This document shows positions 50,950 to 59,672 of a DNA stretch of 64,000 nt, piece after piece. This stretch comes from Nocardioides oceani (lineage in GTDB: Bacteria; Actinomycetota; Actinomycetes; Propionibacteriales; Nocardioidaceae). Position 1 is the first letter of the stretch. The number at the start of each line of letters is the position of its first letter. The notes under the pieces are model-generated. The model did not search any database, had not been told where the DNA came from, and was given only the letters and a program-made list of their open reading frames with translations. The position numbers were made by a program, and so were the translations under genes. The stretch is taken from the NCBI RefSeq assembly GCF_030412965.1, contig NZ_JAUHJQ010000001.1, positions 124,001-188,000 of the forward strand, read 5' to 3'.

Positions 50950-52377
50950 CTAGATGACCAGCGAGAGCAGCAGGACGAAGACGAGGCCGGAGACCGAGAG
51001 GACCGTCTCCATGAGCGACCAGGTCTTAATGGTCTGGCCGACGCTCATGCCGAAGTACTCCTTGACCAGCCAGAACCCGGCGTCGTTGACGTGGGAGAAG
51101 AACACCGAGCCGGCCCCGACGGCCAGCACGACGAGCGAGGTCTCCCCCGTGGAGAGCCCGTCGACCAGGCCGATCATCAGCGAGCTGGCGGTGATGGTGG
51201 CGACGGTGGCCGAGCCGGTGGCCAGGCGGATGAGGACGGCGAGCACCCAGGCCAGGAGCAGCACCGGGATGTTGCCGTCGCGGGCCCAGTCGGCCAGCAG
51301 CGTGCCGATGCCGGTGTCGACGAGCACCTGCTTGAAGCCACCGCCGGCGGCGACGATGAGGATGATCCCGGCGATGGGCGGCAGCGAGGACTCGATGATC
51401 CGGCCGACGTCGCGCACCGAGGTGCCCAGGGCGGTGCCGAAGGTGACCATGGCGAGCAGGGTGGCGAGCAGGAGCGCGACGAGCGGCTCGCCGAGGACGT
51501 CGAGCACCTGGCGGAGCGGCTGCTCCTCGTCCTCGATGAAGATGTCGGCGAGCGCCTTGCCGAGCATCAGCGCCACGGGCGTGAGCACGGTGAGGAGCGT
51601 GACGGCGAAGGTGGGCCGGCGGTCGCCCGCCGTGCCCCGCTCCTCGTCGTCGCGCACGTCGAAGCGGTCCGGCGGCTGGAGCACCACCCAGCGTCCGGCG
51701 ATCGAGCCGAAGAGCGGCCCGGAGACGATGACGGTCGGGACGGCGACGAGCACGCCGAGGGCGAGCGTGACGCCGAGGTCGGCACCGAGGTAGTCGATCG
51801 CCGTCAGCGGTCCGGGGTGCGGCGGGACCAGCCCGTGCATGGCGGACAGGCCGGCGAGGGCGGGGATGCCGACGGTGATCAGCGAGACCTGCGCGCGGCG
51901 GGCGACGAGGTAAATGACCGGCATCAACAGCACGAGGCCGATCTCGAAGAACATCGGCAGGCCGATGAGCGCGCCGACGGCGGCCATCGACCACGGCAGC
52001 GTCCGTGGTCCGCTGCGGCCGACGATGGTGTCGACGATCTGGTCGGCGCCGCCGGAGTCTGCCAGCAGCTTGGCGAACATCGCCCCGAGGGCGATGAGGA
52101 TGCCCACCCCGGCGGTGGTGTCGCCGAAGCCGGTGGTGAAGGACTCCAGGACCGCGAGGACGTTCTCCCCCGCGACGATGCCCACGGTGAACGCGCCGAG
52201 GATCAGCGCGAGGAACGGGTGCAGCTTGACCACGGTGATGAGCACGACGAGCAGCGCGATCGCGACGAGCGCGGCGGTCACGAGGCGCCAGCCGGCGGCC
52301 ACCGGCTCGGCGAGCTCCTCGGCGGCGAGCACGACGAGCTGGGCCCCGGAGGCGACGGAGGCGACGGTGGCGGTCAT
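50950..52377 (-). CDS. gntP: gluconate permease (GntP family)
   Basis: 475 residues with about 12 transmembrane helices. Diagnostic residues are PPHPGPLTAID in the middle and SHVNDAGFWLVKEYFGMSVG near the C-terminus, both characteristic of GntP-family H+:gluconate symporters. It imports gluconate for the adjacent kinase. ATG at 52375-52377 with GGGAAGGGAACG upstream. The overlap with gntK is ATGA, so they are one operon. Confidence 0.93.
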   Translation of the reverse strand: MTATVASVASGAQLVVLAAEELAEPVAAGWRLVTAALVAIALLVVLITVVKLHPFLALILGAFTVGIVAGENVLAVLESFTTGFGDTTAGVGILIALGAMFAKLLADSGGADQIVDTIVGRSGPRTLPWSMAAVGALIGLPMFFEIGLVLLMPVIYLVARRAQVSLITVGIPALAGLSAMHGLVPPHPGPLTAIDYLGADLGVTLALGVLVAVPTVIVSGPLFGSIAGRWVVLQPPDRFDVRDDEERGTAGDRRPTFAVTLLTVLTPVALMLGKALADIFIEDEEQPLRQVLDVLGEPLVALLLATLLAMVTFGTALGTSVRDVGRIIESSLPPIAGIILIVAAGGGFKQVLVDTGIGTLLADWARDGNIPVLLLAWVLAVLIRLATGSATVATITASSLMIGLVDGLSTGETSLVVLAVGAGSVFFSHVNDAGFWLVKEYFGMSVGQTIKTWSLMETVLSVSGLVFVLLLSLVI

Positions 52378-52877
52378 CGGCGTTCCCTTCCCTCGACGAC
52401 GTCCACGTACCCCTGCACGATCGCGTCCACGCTCTGGTCGACCTCCAGCACGATGCCGTCCTCGTCGGGCTCGAGCGGCTCGAGGGTGGCGAACTGCGAC
52501 GTCAGCAGGGAGGCCGGCATGAAGTGGCCGGGCCGGGCGGCCTGGCGGCGCTCGATGACCTCGCGGCTGCCCTCGAGCAGCACGAACGTGGTGGCCGGGG
52601 CGTGGTGCCGCAGCTGGTCGCGGTACCTCCGCCGCAGCGCCGAGCAGCTCATCACGCCGCCGTCGGGGTGGTCGGCCAGCCAGCGACCGATCTCCTCCAG
52701 CCACGGCCAGCGGTCGGAGTCGTCGAGCGCCTCGCCGCGCGACATCTTGGCGATGTTGGGCTCGGGGTGGAAGTCGTCGGCGTCCGCGAAGGGCACCCGC
52801 AGGCGCTGGGACAGCGCGGCGCCGACGGTCGACTTGCCGGAGCCCGAGACGCCCATGACGACCAGCAGGTGGCTCAT
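52374..52877 (-). CDS. gntK: gluconokinase
   Basis: 167 residues, typical GntK. P-loop VVMGVSGSGKSTVGAAL near residues 6-22, then ADADDFHPEPNIAKMSRGEA, CSALRRRYRDQLR, and GHFMPASLLTSQFATLEPLE. It phosphorylates gluconate to 6-phosphogluconate for the pentose phosphate or Entner-Doudoroff route. ATG follows TACGGT by 7 nt, so it appears leaderless. It precedes gntP. No GntR regulator gene is adjacent. Confidence 0.95.
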   Translation of the reverse strand: MSHLLVVMGVSGSGKSTVGAALSQRLRVPFADADDFHPEPNIAKMSRGEALDDSDRWPWLEEIGRWLADHPDGGVMSCSALRRRYRDQLRHHAPATTFVLLEGSREVIERRQAARPGHFMPASLLTSQFATLEPLEPDEDGIVLEVDQSVDAIVQGYVDVVEGRERR

Positions 52878-52882
52878 GCGCC

Positions 52883-53506
52883 TCACCGTACGCCGCGCCG
52901 CAGCAGCGCCGCGGTGAGCAGCTCGGCGGCCGCCCGCTCGAAGACCGGCCCGTGCCGCAGCATCGCGTGGCCCGCCCCCGGCACGTCCCGCCACTCCACG
53001 TCGGCCCGACGCCGCAGCCGCTCGACGACCAGCCGCGCCCGCTCCGGCGTGGCCACCCGGTCCTCGGTCCCGTGCACGACCAGCACCCGCCGCCCGGAAA
53101 GGTCCACGTCGTCGGCCGGGTGCAGCCACGGGTTGAGCGCGACCACCGCGGCCACGCCCGGCTCGGCGCCGGCCAGCAGCGCCGCCCGCCCGCCGAGGGA
53201 GTGGCCGACGAGGCCGATCGGCAGGTCGCCGTACCGCTCCCGCACCTGCTCCATCGCCCACCGCGCGTCGTCGACCGGCGTTCCGGTGCGACCCCAGCCG
53301 CGCCGGGCGTTGAGCACGCGGTGGACGGCGAGGCGACCACGGCCGGCGCGTGCGACCCGCGCCGCGACCGGCACCATCCGCAGCACCGAGAGCTGCCACG
53401 GGCTGACCGGCGGGTCGCCGGGGCGGACGTCGCCGCCGTGCAGGGCGAGCACGACGGCCTCGGGCTCGCGCGGCACGCGGGTGGTCACCAGCCGGGCGCC
53501 GGTCAC
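52883..53506 (-). CDS. alpha/beta hydrolase
   Basis: 207 residues. Nucleophile GLVGHSLGGRAALL (GHSLGG) near residues 104-117, likely acid in HGTEDRVATPE, and His in GAGHAMLRHG. Short alpha/beta hydrolase of the dienelactone/lipase-like kind. GTG start overlaps the DUF6629 stop (GTGA), so the two are in one operon. The substrate is unknown. The stop codon touches the -10 box of gntK. Confidence 0.82.
   Translation of the reverse strand: MTGARLVTTRVPREPEAVVLALHGGDVRPGDPPVSPWQLSVLRMVPVAARVARAGRGRLAVHRVLNARRGWGRTGTPVDDARWAMEQVRERYGDLPIGLVGHSLGGRAALLAGAEPGVAAVVALNPWLHPADDVDLSGRRVLVVHGTEDRVATPERARLVVERLRRRADVEWRDVPGAGHAMLRHGPVFERAAAELLTAALLRRGVR
52885..52890 (-). promoter_or_regulatory. -10 element of gntK
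   Basis: TACGGT on the minus strand, 7 nt before the ATG of gntK. Its last T is also the first base of the hydrolase TGA stop codon. Confidence 0.5.
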
Positions 53507-54177
53507 ACCCCGCTCCGCTGCGGGTCGCGGGCGGCGCTGGCCGGGTCGACCTCCGGCCGGAGCGCGAGGTGGACCAGCACGAGCAGCGACGACAGCGCCG
53601 CGTAGAGGCACCACAGCGACGCGAACGCCTCGCGGTAGGCCACCGCGACGACGGTGAGCCCGACGAGGTTGACCAGCCCGAAGGCCACGACCACCCGGTG
53701 ACCGGCCACGAGGCAGGCGCCCATGGTGGCCAGGACGTACAGCCCGGTCCACAGCTCGGCGTCGTGCAGCCCGATGCGGTAGACCAGCGCGTGCGGGTGC
53801 GCCTCGACCCGGACCCCGTTCTCGGCCACGACCCGTGCCAGGTGCGCGGTCACCACCACCCCGAGGGCGAGGAACGGGGCGACCCACCGGCGCCGCCCGG
53901 GCCGCGCGAGGAGCAGCACCGCGACCGGCAGCAGGGTCGGCAGCAGCGGGAGCGCGACGACGACGTACGCCACGGCGGCGGCGTGCGCCGGGCCTGCCGC
54001 GACGTGCCCCTCCACGCCGGCCCAGACGACCGCCTCGACCAGCTGGTGGGTCGCCAGCACCAGCGGCAGGGCGGCGAAGGGCAGCTCCCGGGCCGCGCGC
54101 ACCTCCCGCAGCGCCAGCGCACCCACCGGCAGCAGCGCCGCCCCGGCCACGAGGTCGGCCTCGAGGGAGAAGCACAT
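53503..54177 (-). CDS. DUF6629-like membrane protein
   Basis: 224 residues, seven or so hydrophobic helices. The start MCFSLEADLVAGAALLPVGA and the segment VLATHQLVEAVVW with HALVYRIGLHDAELWTGLYV fit DUF6629 proteins, which begin MCxS and have this helix arrangement. The function is unknown. Co-transcribed with the hydrolase. Confidence 0.72.
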   Translation of the reverse strand: MCFSLEADLVAGAALLPVGALALREVRAARELPFAALPLVLATHQLVEAVVWAGVEGHVAAGPAHAAAVAYVVVALPLLPTLLPVAVLLLARPGRRRWVAPFLALGVVVTAHLARVVAENGVRVEAHPHALVYRIGLHDAELWTGLYVLATMGACLVAGHRVVVAFGLVNLVGLTVVAVAYREAFASLWCLYAALSSLLVLVHLALRPEVDPASAARDPQRSGV

Positions 54178-54205
54178 GGCTCGACGGTGCCCGACGGGGC
54201 GGGCG

Positions 54206-54352
54206 TCAGACGAGCGGGCCGAGCCGGCGGATCTCGAGCTCGACCTGCCGCTGCTGGCGCTCGCGGAGGTGGCGGAGCCGGGCCTGCTTCTGCTCGGGGC
54301 TGAGCGCGCGCCAGGACGCGCGCGGCTGCGGGCGCGTGGCGGCGGTGGTCAT
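54206..54352 (-). CDS. small basic protein, 48 residues
   Basis: 48 residues (51 if the ATG at 54361 is used), very basic: RASWRALSPEQKQARLRHLR, then ERQQRQVELEIRRLGPLV. CACGAT is 7 nt upstream of the ATG at 54352, similar to the FUSC gene, so it may be leaderless. No family recognised; it could be a nucleic-acid-binding peptide. Moderate evidence only. Confidence 0.42.
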   Translation of the reverse strand: MTTAATRPQPRASWRALSPEQKQARLRHLRERQQRQVELEIRRLGPLV

Positions 54353-54423
54353 GGGCGTCATCGTGGCGCGGCACGCGGGCGCTGTCGACGCGTTTTCGGT
54401 GCGGGAGCGCACCGCGGGGGTCC

Positions 54424-54429
54424 TACGCT
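54424..54429 (+). promoter_or_regulatory. -10 element of the DUF2237 gene
   Basis: TACGCT followed by 7 nt and the ATG at 54437. Confidence 0.5.
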
Positions 54430-54436
54430 GAGCGCC

Positions 54437-54826
54437 ATGGGCGAGCGCAACGTGCTGGGTGGGGAGCTGGTGCCCTGCGGCACCGAACCGCTGACCGGCT
54501 TCTACCGCGACGGGCACTGCTCGTGCGGACCCGACGACGTGGGGCTGCACGCGGTGTGCGCGGTGATGACCACCGAGTTCCTGGAGCACCAGCGCTCGGT
54601 CGGCAACGACCTGACGACGCCGCGGCCGGAGTGGCACTTCCCCGGGCTGCACCCCGGCGACCCGTGGTGCGTGGTCGCGGGCCGGTGGCTGCAGTCCTAC
54701 CAGGCCGGCGCGGCCGCGCCGGTGGTGCTCGCCGCGACCAACGAGCGCGCGCTGGAGGTGGTGCGGATCGAGCTGCTCGAGGAGCACGCCGTCGACGTGC
54801 CGCCCGACCTCAGCTCGCTCGGCTGA
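54437..54826 (+). CDS. DUF2237 protein
   Basis: 129 residues of DUF2237. The family pattern is clear: NVLGGELVPCGTEPLTGFYR, DGHCSCGPDDVGLHAVCAVM, TTEFLEHQRSVGNDLTTPRP and FPGLHPGDPWCVVAGRWLQS. Four conserved Cys may bind metal. Function not established. Leaderless start. Stands between divergently and convergently oriented small genes. Confidence 0.9.
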   Translation: MGERNVLGGELVPCGTEPLTGFYRDGHCSCGPDDVGLHAVCAVMTTEFLEHQRSVGNDLTTPRPEWHFPGLHPGDPWCVVAGRWLQSYQAGAAAPVVLAATNERALEVVRIELLEEHAVDVPPDLSSLG

Positions 54827-54848
54827 GGACCCGGGGGCCCCGGTCGGG

Positions 54849-55340
54849 TCAGCGCAGGCGCCACACGCCCGGCGTACCGGGCTCGATGACGCCCTCGTCC
54901 TGGAGCGCGCGGCGGGCCTTGCGCGCGGCCAGCTGCCAGCGCGGCTCGCCGGTGGGCGAGGCGTCGCGGTCGCCGGGGCGCAGCGCCTCGCCGAGCCGCT
55001 CCTCGAGCGCCGGGAACACCTCGTCGGCCGCGAGCTCTCCGCCGCTCTCCTGGAGCAGGGCGACGATCGGCGCCTTGAGCTCCTCGGGCGAGGTCCACTT
55101 GCGCGGCGCCGCCTTCTTCGCCGGCGTCCCGGGCACCCGGGCGGCGGCGGTCCGCGTGCGGACCGGGGTGGCCTTCTCGACCGGCACCGGCTTCGGCTCG
55201 GGCCGCCCGTGCACGCACTGGCTCAGCGGGAGGTCGCACAGCTCGCAGTAGTCCTCGGCCACGTCGACCCAATCTACGGACCCCCGCCCAGCCACCTCCA
55301 GCGGGTCGTCCGTGGCCGCCCAGAGCGAGTCGTGCGTCAC
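54849..55340 (-). CDS. protein with Cys cluster and Mrr-N-like winged helix
   Basis: 163 residues. The N-terminal CELCDLPLSQC (near residue 35) is a possible metal-binding cluster. A basic linker of Lys/Pro/Arg follows, then a winged-helix-like region at about 85-155 (PRKWTSPEELKAPIVALLQE, ARKARRALQDEGVIEPG) like the N-terminal domain of Mrr restriction proteins. No nuclease part is present. The GTG start overlaps the RlmC stop (GTGA). Function unknown; perhaps DNA or RNA binding. Confidence 0.68.
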   Translation of the reverse strand: MTHDSLWAATDDPLEVAGRGSVDWVDVAEDYCELCDLPLSQCVHGRPEPKPVPVEKATPVRTRTAAARVPGTPAKKAAPRKWTSPEELKAPIVALLQESGGELAADEVFPALEERLGEALRPGDRDASPTGEPRWQLAARKARRALQDEGVIEPGTPGVWRLR

Positions 55341-56497
55341 CGGCGGGAGAGCAGGACCAGCACCTCGTAGTGGCGGGTGTTCGGGAACATGTCGAGCAGC
55401 CGCCCCCGGCCGGGGGCGTAGGACGGCATCGCCGCGAGGTCGGCGGCGAGCGTGCGGGCGTTGCAGCTGGAGTAGAGCACGTGCGGGACGCCGGAGCTCT
55501 CCAGCCAGCCGGCGAGCTGGTCGCCGATCCCCCGGCGGGGCGGGTTGACCACCACGAGGTCGGGCAGCGCGTCCGCCGCCGCGTTGACGGCGTACGTCGT
55601 CGCGTCGCCGGCCAGGAAGCGGACGTCGTCCAGGCCGGCCGCCGCGGCGCTGTGCTCGGCGGAGCGCACGGCCTCGTTCGAGATCTCCACGCCGGTCACG
55701 GTCCGGCCGGGAGCGGCGAGGTGCAGCGCGAAGCCGCCCACGCCGCAGTAGAGGTCCCACACCGACGCCGGCGCGAGCTCGTCGACCCACGCCGCAGCCT
55801 CGCCGTAGAGCGCGAGCGCCATCGCGGTGTTGGTCTGGAAGAAGCTGCGCGGCCGCAGGTGCAGCGTGACCGCGCCCAAGGACGTGCCCAGCGGCATCGC
55901 GAGCGTGGCCGAGCGGGTCAGCACGATCTCCCGCTCCCCCTCCAGCACCGCCTTGTGCGCCGGCTGCAGGTTCACCGTGGCGACGGCGACCGGCAGCCGC
56001 TCCAGCAGCCAGGGCAGGTGCTTGCGCAGCCGTGCGACCGGCTCCTGGGAGCGGCACACGAACCGGACCATCAGCTCGCCGGCCGGCGACTCGGTGACCA
56101 GCAGGTGCTTGAGCTCGCCGCGCCGCTGCCCGACGTCGTACGGCGTCAGGTCGGCGCGCGTGACGAAGTCGGCCAGCACCGGCAGTGCGTCGTGGAGACC
56201 GCTCGTGTGGAGCCGGCACTCGCGCAGGTCCACGCCGGTGAAGGTCTGGTCGAGGATGCCGAGGGTCGGCGCGGCGGCCGTCCCGCCGACCACCATCTTG
56301 GCCTTGTTGCGGAACCCCGCCGGGGCCGACGCGACCGGCTCGGACCACCCCGCGGCGGGCGTCGGCAGGAGCGCGGCGACCTCGCGCTGCTTGTCGGCCA
56401 GCTGGGCGTCGTAGGGCTGGTCGAGCAGCGCGCACGACCGGCATCGCCCGGTGTCGAAGTAGTCGCACCGGACGGCCACGGACTCCGTCAGCATCAT
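55337..56497 (-). CDS. rlmC: 23S rRNA (uracil-5-)-methyltransferase RlmC/RumA type
   Basis: 386 residues. Iron-sulfur Cys cluster CDYFDTGRCRSC near 11-22 (C-x7-C-x2-C), then SAM-binding VWDLYCGVGGFALHL, DLVVVNPPRRG, and catalytic Cys in LYSSCNARTL. It should methylate one uracil of 23S rRNA (U747-type in RlmC). The ATG at 56495-56497 or 56492-56494 starts the known N-terminus. It is followed, with a 4-nt overlap, by the winged-helix protein. Confidence 0.87.
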   Translation of the reverse strand: MMLTESVAVRCDYFDTGRCRSCALLDQPYDAQLADKQREVAALLPTPAAGWSEPVASAPAGFRNKAKMVVGGTAAAPTLGILDQTFTGVDLRECRLHTSGLHDALPVLADFVTRADLTPYDVGQRRGELKHLLVTESPAGELMVRFVCRSQEPVARLRKHLPWLLERLPVAVATVNLQPAHKAVLEGEREIVLTRSATLAMPLGTSLGAVTLHLRPRSFFQTNTAMALALYGEAAAWVDELAPASVWDLYCGVGGFALHLAAPGRTVTGVEISNEAVRSAEHSAAAAGLDDVRFLAGDATTYAVNAAADALPDLVVVNPPRRGIGDQLAGWLESSGVPHVLYSSCNARTLAADLAAMPSYAPGRGRLLDMFPNTRHYEVLVLLSRR

Positions 56498-56516
56498 CGG
56501 AGCATCACCGGCCGGC

Positions 56517-56876
56517 TCAGCCCGTCGTGGGCAGGCCGAGGTCGACGAGCGCGTCGTAGCCGCCACCGTTGACCACGCTGCCGAACCCGAGCCCGCGCAT
56601 GACCTCGATCGCCCGGGTGGCCCGCGCGCCGGACTCGCAGTAGACGACGTAGTACCGGTCGCGCGGCAGCTCGGCGACCCGGTCACGGAAGTCATCGGCG
56701 GCGAGGTCGAGGTTCATCGCGCCGTCGACGTGCCCGGCGGCGTACTCCTCGGGCGTGCGGACGTCGACCACCGTCGCGCCGCGGTGGATCAGCCGCTCGA
56801 CCTCGCTGGTGTCGTCGGCGCACGCGCCCAGGCCGAGCAGCCCGACGAGGAGGAGCGGGAGCAGGAGCAGCCTCAC
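56517..56876 (-). CDS. rhodanese-domain lipoprotein
   Basis: 119 residues. Lipobox LGAC near 19, then a single rhodanese domain: VVDVRTPEEYAAGHVDGAMN and active-site Cys in VVYCESGARATRA. It may be a thiosulfate sulfurtransferase or a sulfur-transfer/phosphatase-like protein on the outer face. GTG start overlaps the aldo/keto reductase stop as GTGA, so it follows it in one operon. Confidence 0.87.
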   Translation of the reverse strand: MRLLLLPLLLVGLLGLGACADDTSEVERLIHRGATVVDVRTPEEYAAGHVDGAMNLDLAADDFRDRVAELPRDRYYVVYCESGARATRAIEVMRGLGFGSVVNGGGYDALVDLGLPTTG

Positions 56877-57874
56877 CACTGGTCGTGGACCGCCTCGCGG
56901 AAGTAGGTGTCGTAGAGCCGCCGCACGCCCGCGAGCAGGTCCTCCGACAGCGGCGGGAGCGAGCCGGCGGCGGCGTTCGCGCGCGCCTGCTCGGGGTTCC
57001 GGGCGCCCGGGATCACCGTGCTGACGCCGGCCTGCTGCCAGACCCAGGCCAGCGCGACCTGGGCGGCGGTCGCGCCCTCCGGGCCGTGCTCGGCGGCGAG
57101 CCGGGTGAACTCCCGCGCGGCCGCCACGCCGGACTCGAAGTCCACGCCGGAGAACGTCTCGCCGCGGTCGAAGGCGCTGCCGTCGCGGTTGTAGGTGCGG
57201 TGGTCGTCGTCGGCGAACGTCGTGTGCTCGTCGTACTTGCCCGACAGCAGGCCGGAGGCCAGCGGCACGCGCGCGATGATGCCGACGCCGGCCTCCTGCG
57301 CGGCCGGCAGCACCCGGTCGAGCGGCTTGAGCCGGAAGGCGTTGAGGATGATCTGGATGCTCGCGACGCCCGGCCGCGCGATGGCGGAGAGCGCCTGGTC
57401 GGCGGTCTCGACCGAGACGCCGTACGCCGCGATCGCGCCGTCGGCGACCAGCGTGTCGAGGGCGTCGTACGTCGCGTCGTCGTCGATCGTCGCGCTCGGC
57501 GGGCAGTGCAGCTGCACCAGGTCGAGGGTGTCGACGCCGAGGTTGCGGCGGGACCGGTCGGTCCACTCGCGGAACGCGTCGAGGCGGTAGTTCTCCGGGA
57601 CCTGGTCGACGCGGCGGCCCATCTTGGTGGCGACCGTGATGCCGTCGTGGTCGCGCAGGAAGGAGCCGATGACCTGCTCGCTGCGGCCGTCGCCGTACAC
57701 GTCGGCGGTGTCGAAGAACGTCACGCCCGCCTCGACCGACGCCTCGAGCACCGCCCGGGCGTCGGCCTCGCTCACCTCGCCCCAGTCGGCTCCGAGCTGC
57801 CAGGTGCCGAGGCCCACGACGGAGACGTCGCGGCCGGTGCGTCCGAGGGTGCGGGAGTCCAGGGAGGAAGCCAT
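56873..57874 (-). CDS. aldo/keto reductase
   Basis: 333 residues. TIM-barrel AKR: VVGLGTWQLG, catalytic DTADVYGDGRSEQVIG (Asp and Tyr), Lys in TVATKMGRR, LVQLHCPPS and NADP-site VIPGARNPEQARAN near the end. It reduces carbonyl compounds with NADPH; substrate unknown. ATG with GGGGAGGATGGGGGC in front. The operon runs on to the rhodanese gene. Confidence 0.92.
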   Translation of the reverse strand: MASSLDSRTLGRTGRDVSVVGLGTWQLGADWGEVSEADARAVLEASVEAGVTFFDTADVYGDGRSEQVIGSFLRDHDGITVATKMGRRVDQVPENYRLDAFREWTDRSRRNLGVDTLDLVQLHCPPSATIDDDATYDALDTLVADGAIAAYGVSVETADQALSAIARPGVASIQIILNAFRLKPLDRVLPAAQEAGVGIIARVPLASGLLSGKYDEHTTFADDDHRTYNRDGSAFDRGETFSGVDFESGVAAAREFTRLAAEHGPEGATAAQVALAWVWQQAGVSTVIPGARNPEQARANAAAGSLPPLSEDLLAGVRRLYDTYFREAVHDQW

Positions 57875-57985
57875 GCCCCCATCCTCCCCGACCGGCCGAA
57901 ACCTCGAGCGGCGGCCGCCGATGAGTCCGCGCCCCGGCACCGGTCGGAGCGACGTACACACCCCGTCCCCCACCCGGAGGTCCCC

Positions 57986-58387
57986 ATGCCCGTCCAGCTG
58001 AGCCCCTACCTGCACTTCGACGCCACGGCCCGCGAGGCGATGACCTTCTACCAGTCGGTGCTGGGCGGTGAGCTGACCCTCAGCACGTTCGCCGAGTACG
58101 GCATGGAGGGCGACGGCGCCGACGGCGTCATGCACGCGATGCTCCGCACCGAGGAGGGCTTGATGTTCATGGCCTCCGACCTCCCGCCCGGGACCACCCT
58201 CTCCCCCGGCGACGCCACGGTGTCGCTGACGCTGAGCGGCGACGACGAGGCGCGGCTGCGTGGGTGGTTCGACGCGCTCGCCGAGGGCGGGGAGGTGCAC
58301 GTGCCGCTGGAGAAGCAGATGTGGGGCGACGTGTTCGGCCAGCTCAAGGACCGGTACGGCGTGCAGTGGATGGTCGACATCGGCTGA
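57986..58387 (+). CDS. VOC-family (PhnB-like) protein
   Basis: 133 residues, glyoxalase/VOC fold: YLHFDATAREAMTFYQSVLG, GVMHAMLRTEEGLMFMASDL and EKQMWGDVFGQLKDRYGVQWMV, written here in parts; the last is typical of PhnB-like proteins. Function is unknown (possible metal-dependent isomerase or resistance protein). RBS GGAGGTCCCC before the ATG. It starts 111 nt from the divergent aldo/keto reductase. Confidence 0.87.
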   Translation: MPVQLSPYLHFDATAREAMTFYQSVLGGELTLSTFAEYGMEGDGADGVMHAMLRTEEGLMFMASDLPPGTTLSPGDATVSLTLSGDDEARLRGWFDALAEGGEVHVPLEKQMWGDVFGQLKDRYGVQWMVDIG

Positions 58388-58491
58388 CCGTCACTGTTGG
58401 GCGCCCGGCACGACGCGCGCGGTCGGGGCGCCCGGCTACGGTGGCACGCGCGCGGTCGGACGACCGTGCCGCCGAGCCGGGAGGGTTGCCG

Positions 58492-59649
58492 ATGCAGCTG
58501 GAGCTGTCCGCCGAGGACGCCGCGTTCCGCGACGAGATGCGGACGTTCTTCACCACCGAGGTCCCGCAGGAGATCCGCGACGCCGTCGCGAACCGCCGCG
58601 AGCTGACCAAGGACCAGATCGTCGAGAGCCAGCGGGTGCTCAACGCCCACGGCCTCGCGGTCCCGAACTGGCCGGTCGAGTGGGGAGGCAAGGACTGGTC
58701 CCCGCTGCGCCGCCACATCTGGCACGAGGAGATGCAGCGCGCCGACGTGCCGGCGCCCCTGGCGTTCAACGCCTCGATGATCGGACCGGTCATCGCCCAC
58801 TTCGGCTCCCAGGAGATCAAGGAGCGGTTCCTCCCGGCGACGGCGAACCTCGACATCTGGTGGTCGCAGGGCTTCTCCGAGCCCGACGCCGGCTCCGACC
58901 TGGCCTCCCTGCGCACGACCGCGGTCCGCGACGGCGACGAGTTCGTCGTCAACGGCCAGAAGACGTGGACGACGTTGGGCCAGTACGGCGACTGGATCTT
59001 CACCCTCGTCCGCACCGACCCGGACGTGAAGAAGCAGGCGGGCATCTCGATGCTGCTCATCGACATGACCTCGCCGGGCCTGACCGTCCGCCCCATCGAG
59101 CTCATCGACGGCGGCCACGAGGTCAACGAGGTGTGGTTCGAGGACGTCCGCGTGCCGGCCGAGAACATGGTCGGCGAGCTGAACTCCGGCTGGACCCAGG
59201 CGAAGTTCCTCCTCGGCAACGAGCGGGTCGGCGTCGCCCCCGTCGGCGCCACCAAGCGGGTCCTGGCCCAGGCCAAGGAGTGGGCGCGCGAGACCGGCCA
59301 GCTCGACGACCTCCTCACCGCCAGCCGGGTCGCCGAGCTCGAGAACGAGCTGCTCGCCCTCGAGCTCACCGCCCTGCGCGTGGTCGCCCACTCCGCCGAC
59401 GGCAAGCCGCACCCGGCCTCCTCGGTGCTCAAGCTCAAGGGGACCGAGCTGCAGCAGGCGGTCTCCGAGCTGGTCGTCGACCTCGCCGGCCCGGCCTCGC
59501 TCGCCTCCGGCGCCGGGGACGACTCCGACCTCCCGTGGTGGTCGCGCCGCGCCACCCCGGCGTACCTCAACCTCCGCAAGGCCTCGATCTACGGCGGCTC
59601 CAACGAGGTGCAGCGCCAGATCATCGCCAAGACGATCCTCGGTCTCTGA
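58492..59649 (+). CDS. acyl-CoA dehydrogenase, first subunit of a probable heteromeric pair
   Basis: 385 residues. QGFSEPDAGSDLASLRTTAV is the FAD/substrate motif, then NGQKTWTTLGQYGDWIF; the C-terminus has IYGGSNEVQRQIIAKTILGL. At the position where MCAD-type enzymes have the catalytic Glu (YEGT) this protein has Gly (YGG). This substitution and adjacency to a second dehydrogenase suggest an alpha2beta2 enzyme such as those in actinobacterial steroid side-chain degradation. RBS GGGAGGG. Confidence 0.88.
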   Translation: MQLELSAEDAAFRDEMRTFFTTEVPQEIRDAVANRRELTKDQIVESQRVLNAHGLAVPNWPVEWGGKDWSPLRRHIWHEEMQRADVPAPLAFNASMIGPVIAHFGSQEIKERFLPATANLDIWWSQGFSEPDAGSDLASLRTTAVRDGDEFVVNGQKTWTTLGQYGDWIFTLVRTDPDVKKQAGISMLLIDMTSPGLTVRPIELIDGGHEVNEVWFEDVRVPAENMVGELNSGWTQAKFLLGNERVGVAPVGATKRVLAQAKEWARETGQLDDLLTASRVAELENELLALELTALRVVAHSADGKPHPASSVLKLKGTELQQAVSELVVDLAGPASLASGAGDDSDLPWWSRRATPAYLNLRKASIYGGSNEVQRQIIAKTILGL

Positions 59650-59672
59650 GCGGGACGGGAAGGGACTTCACC

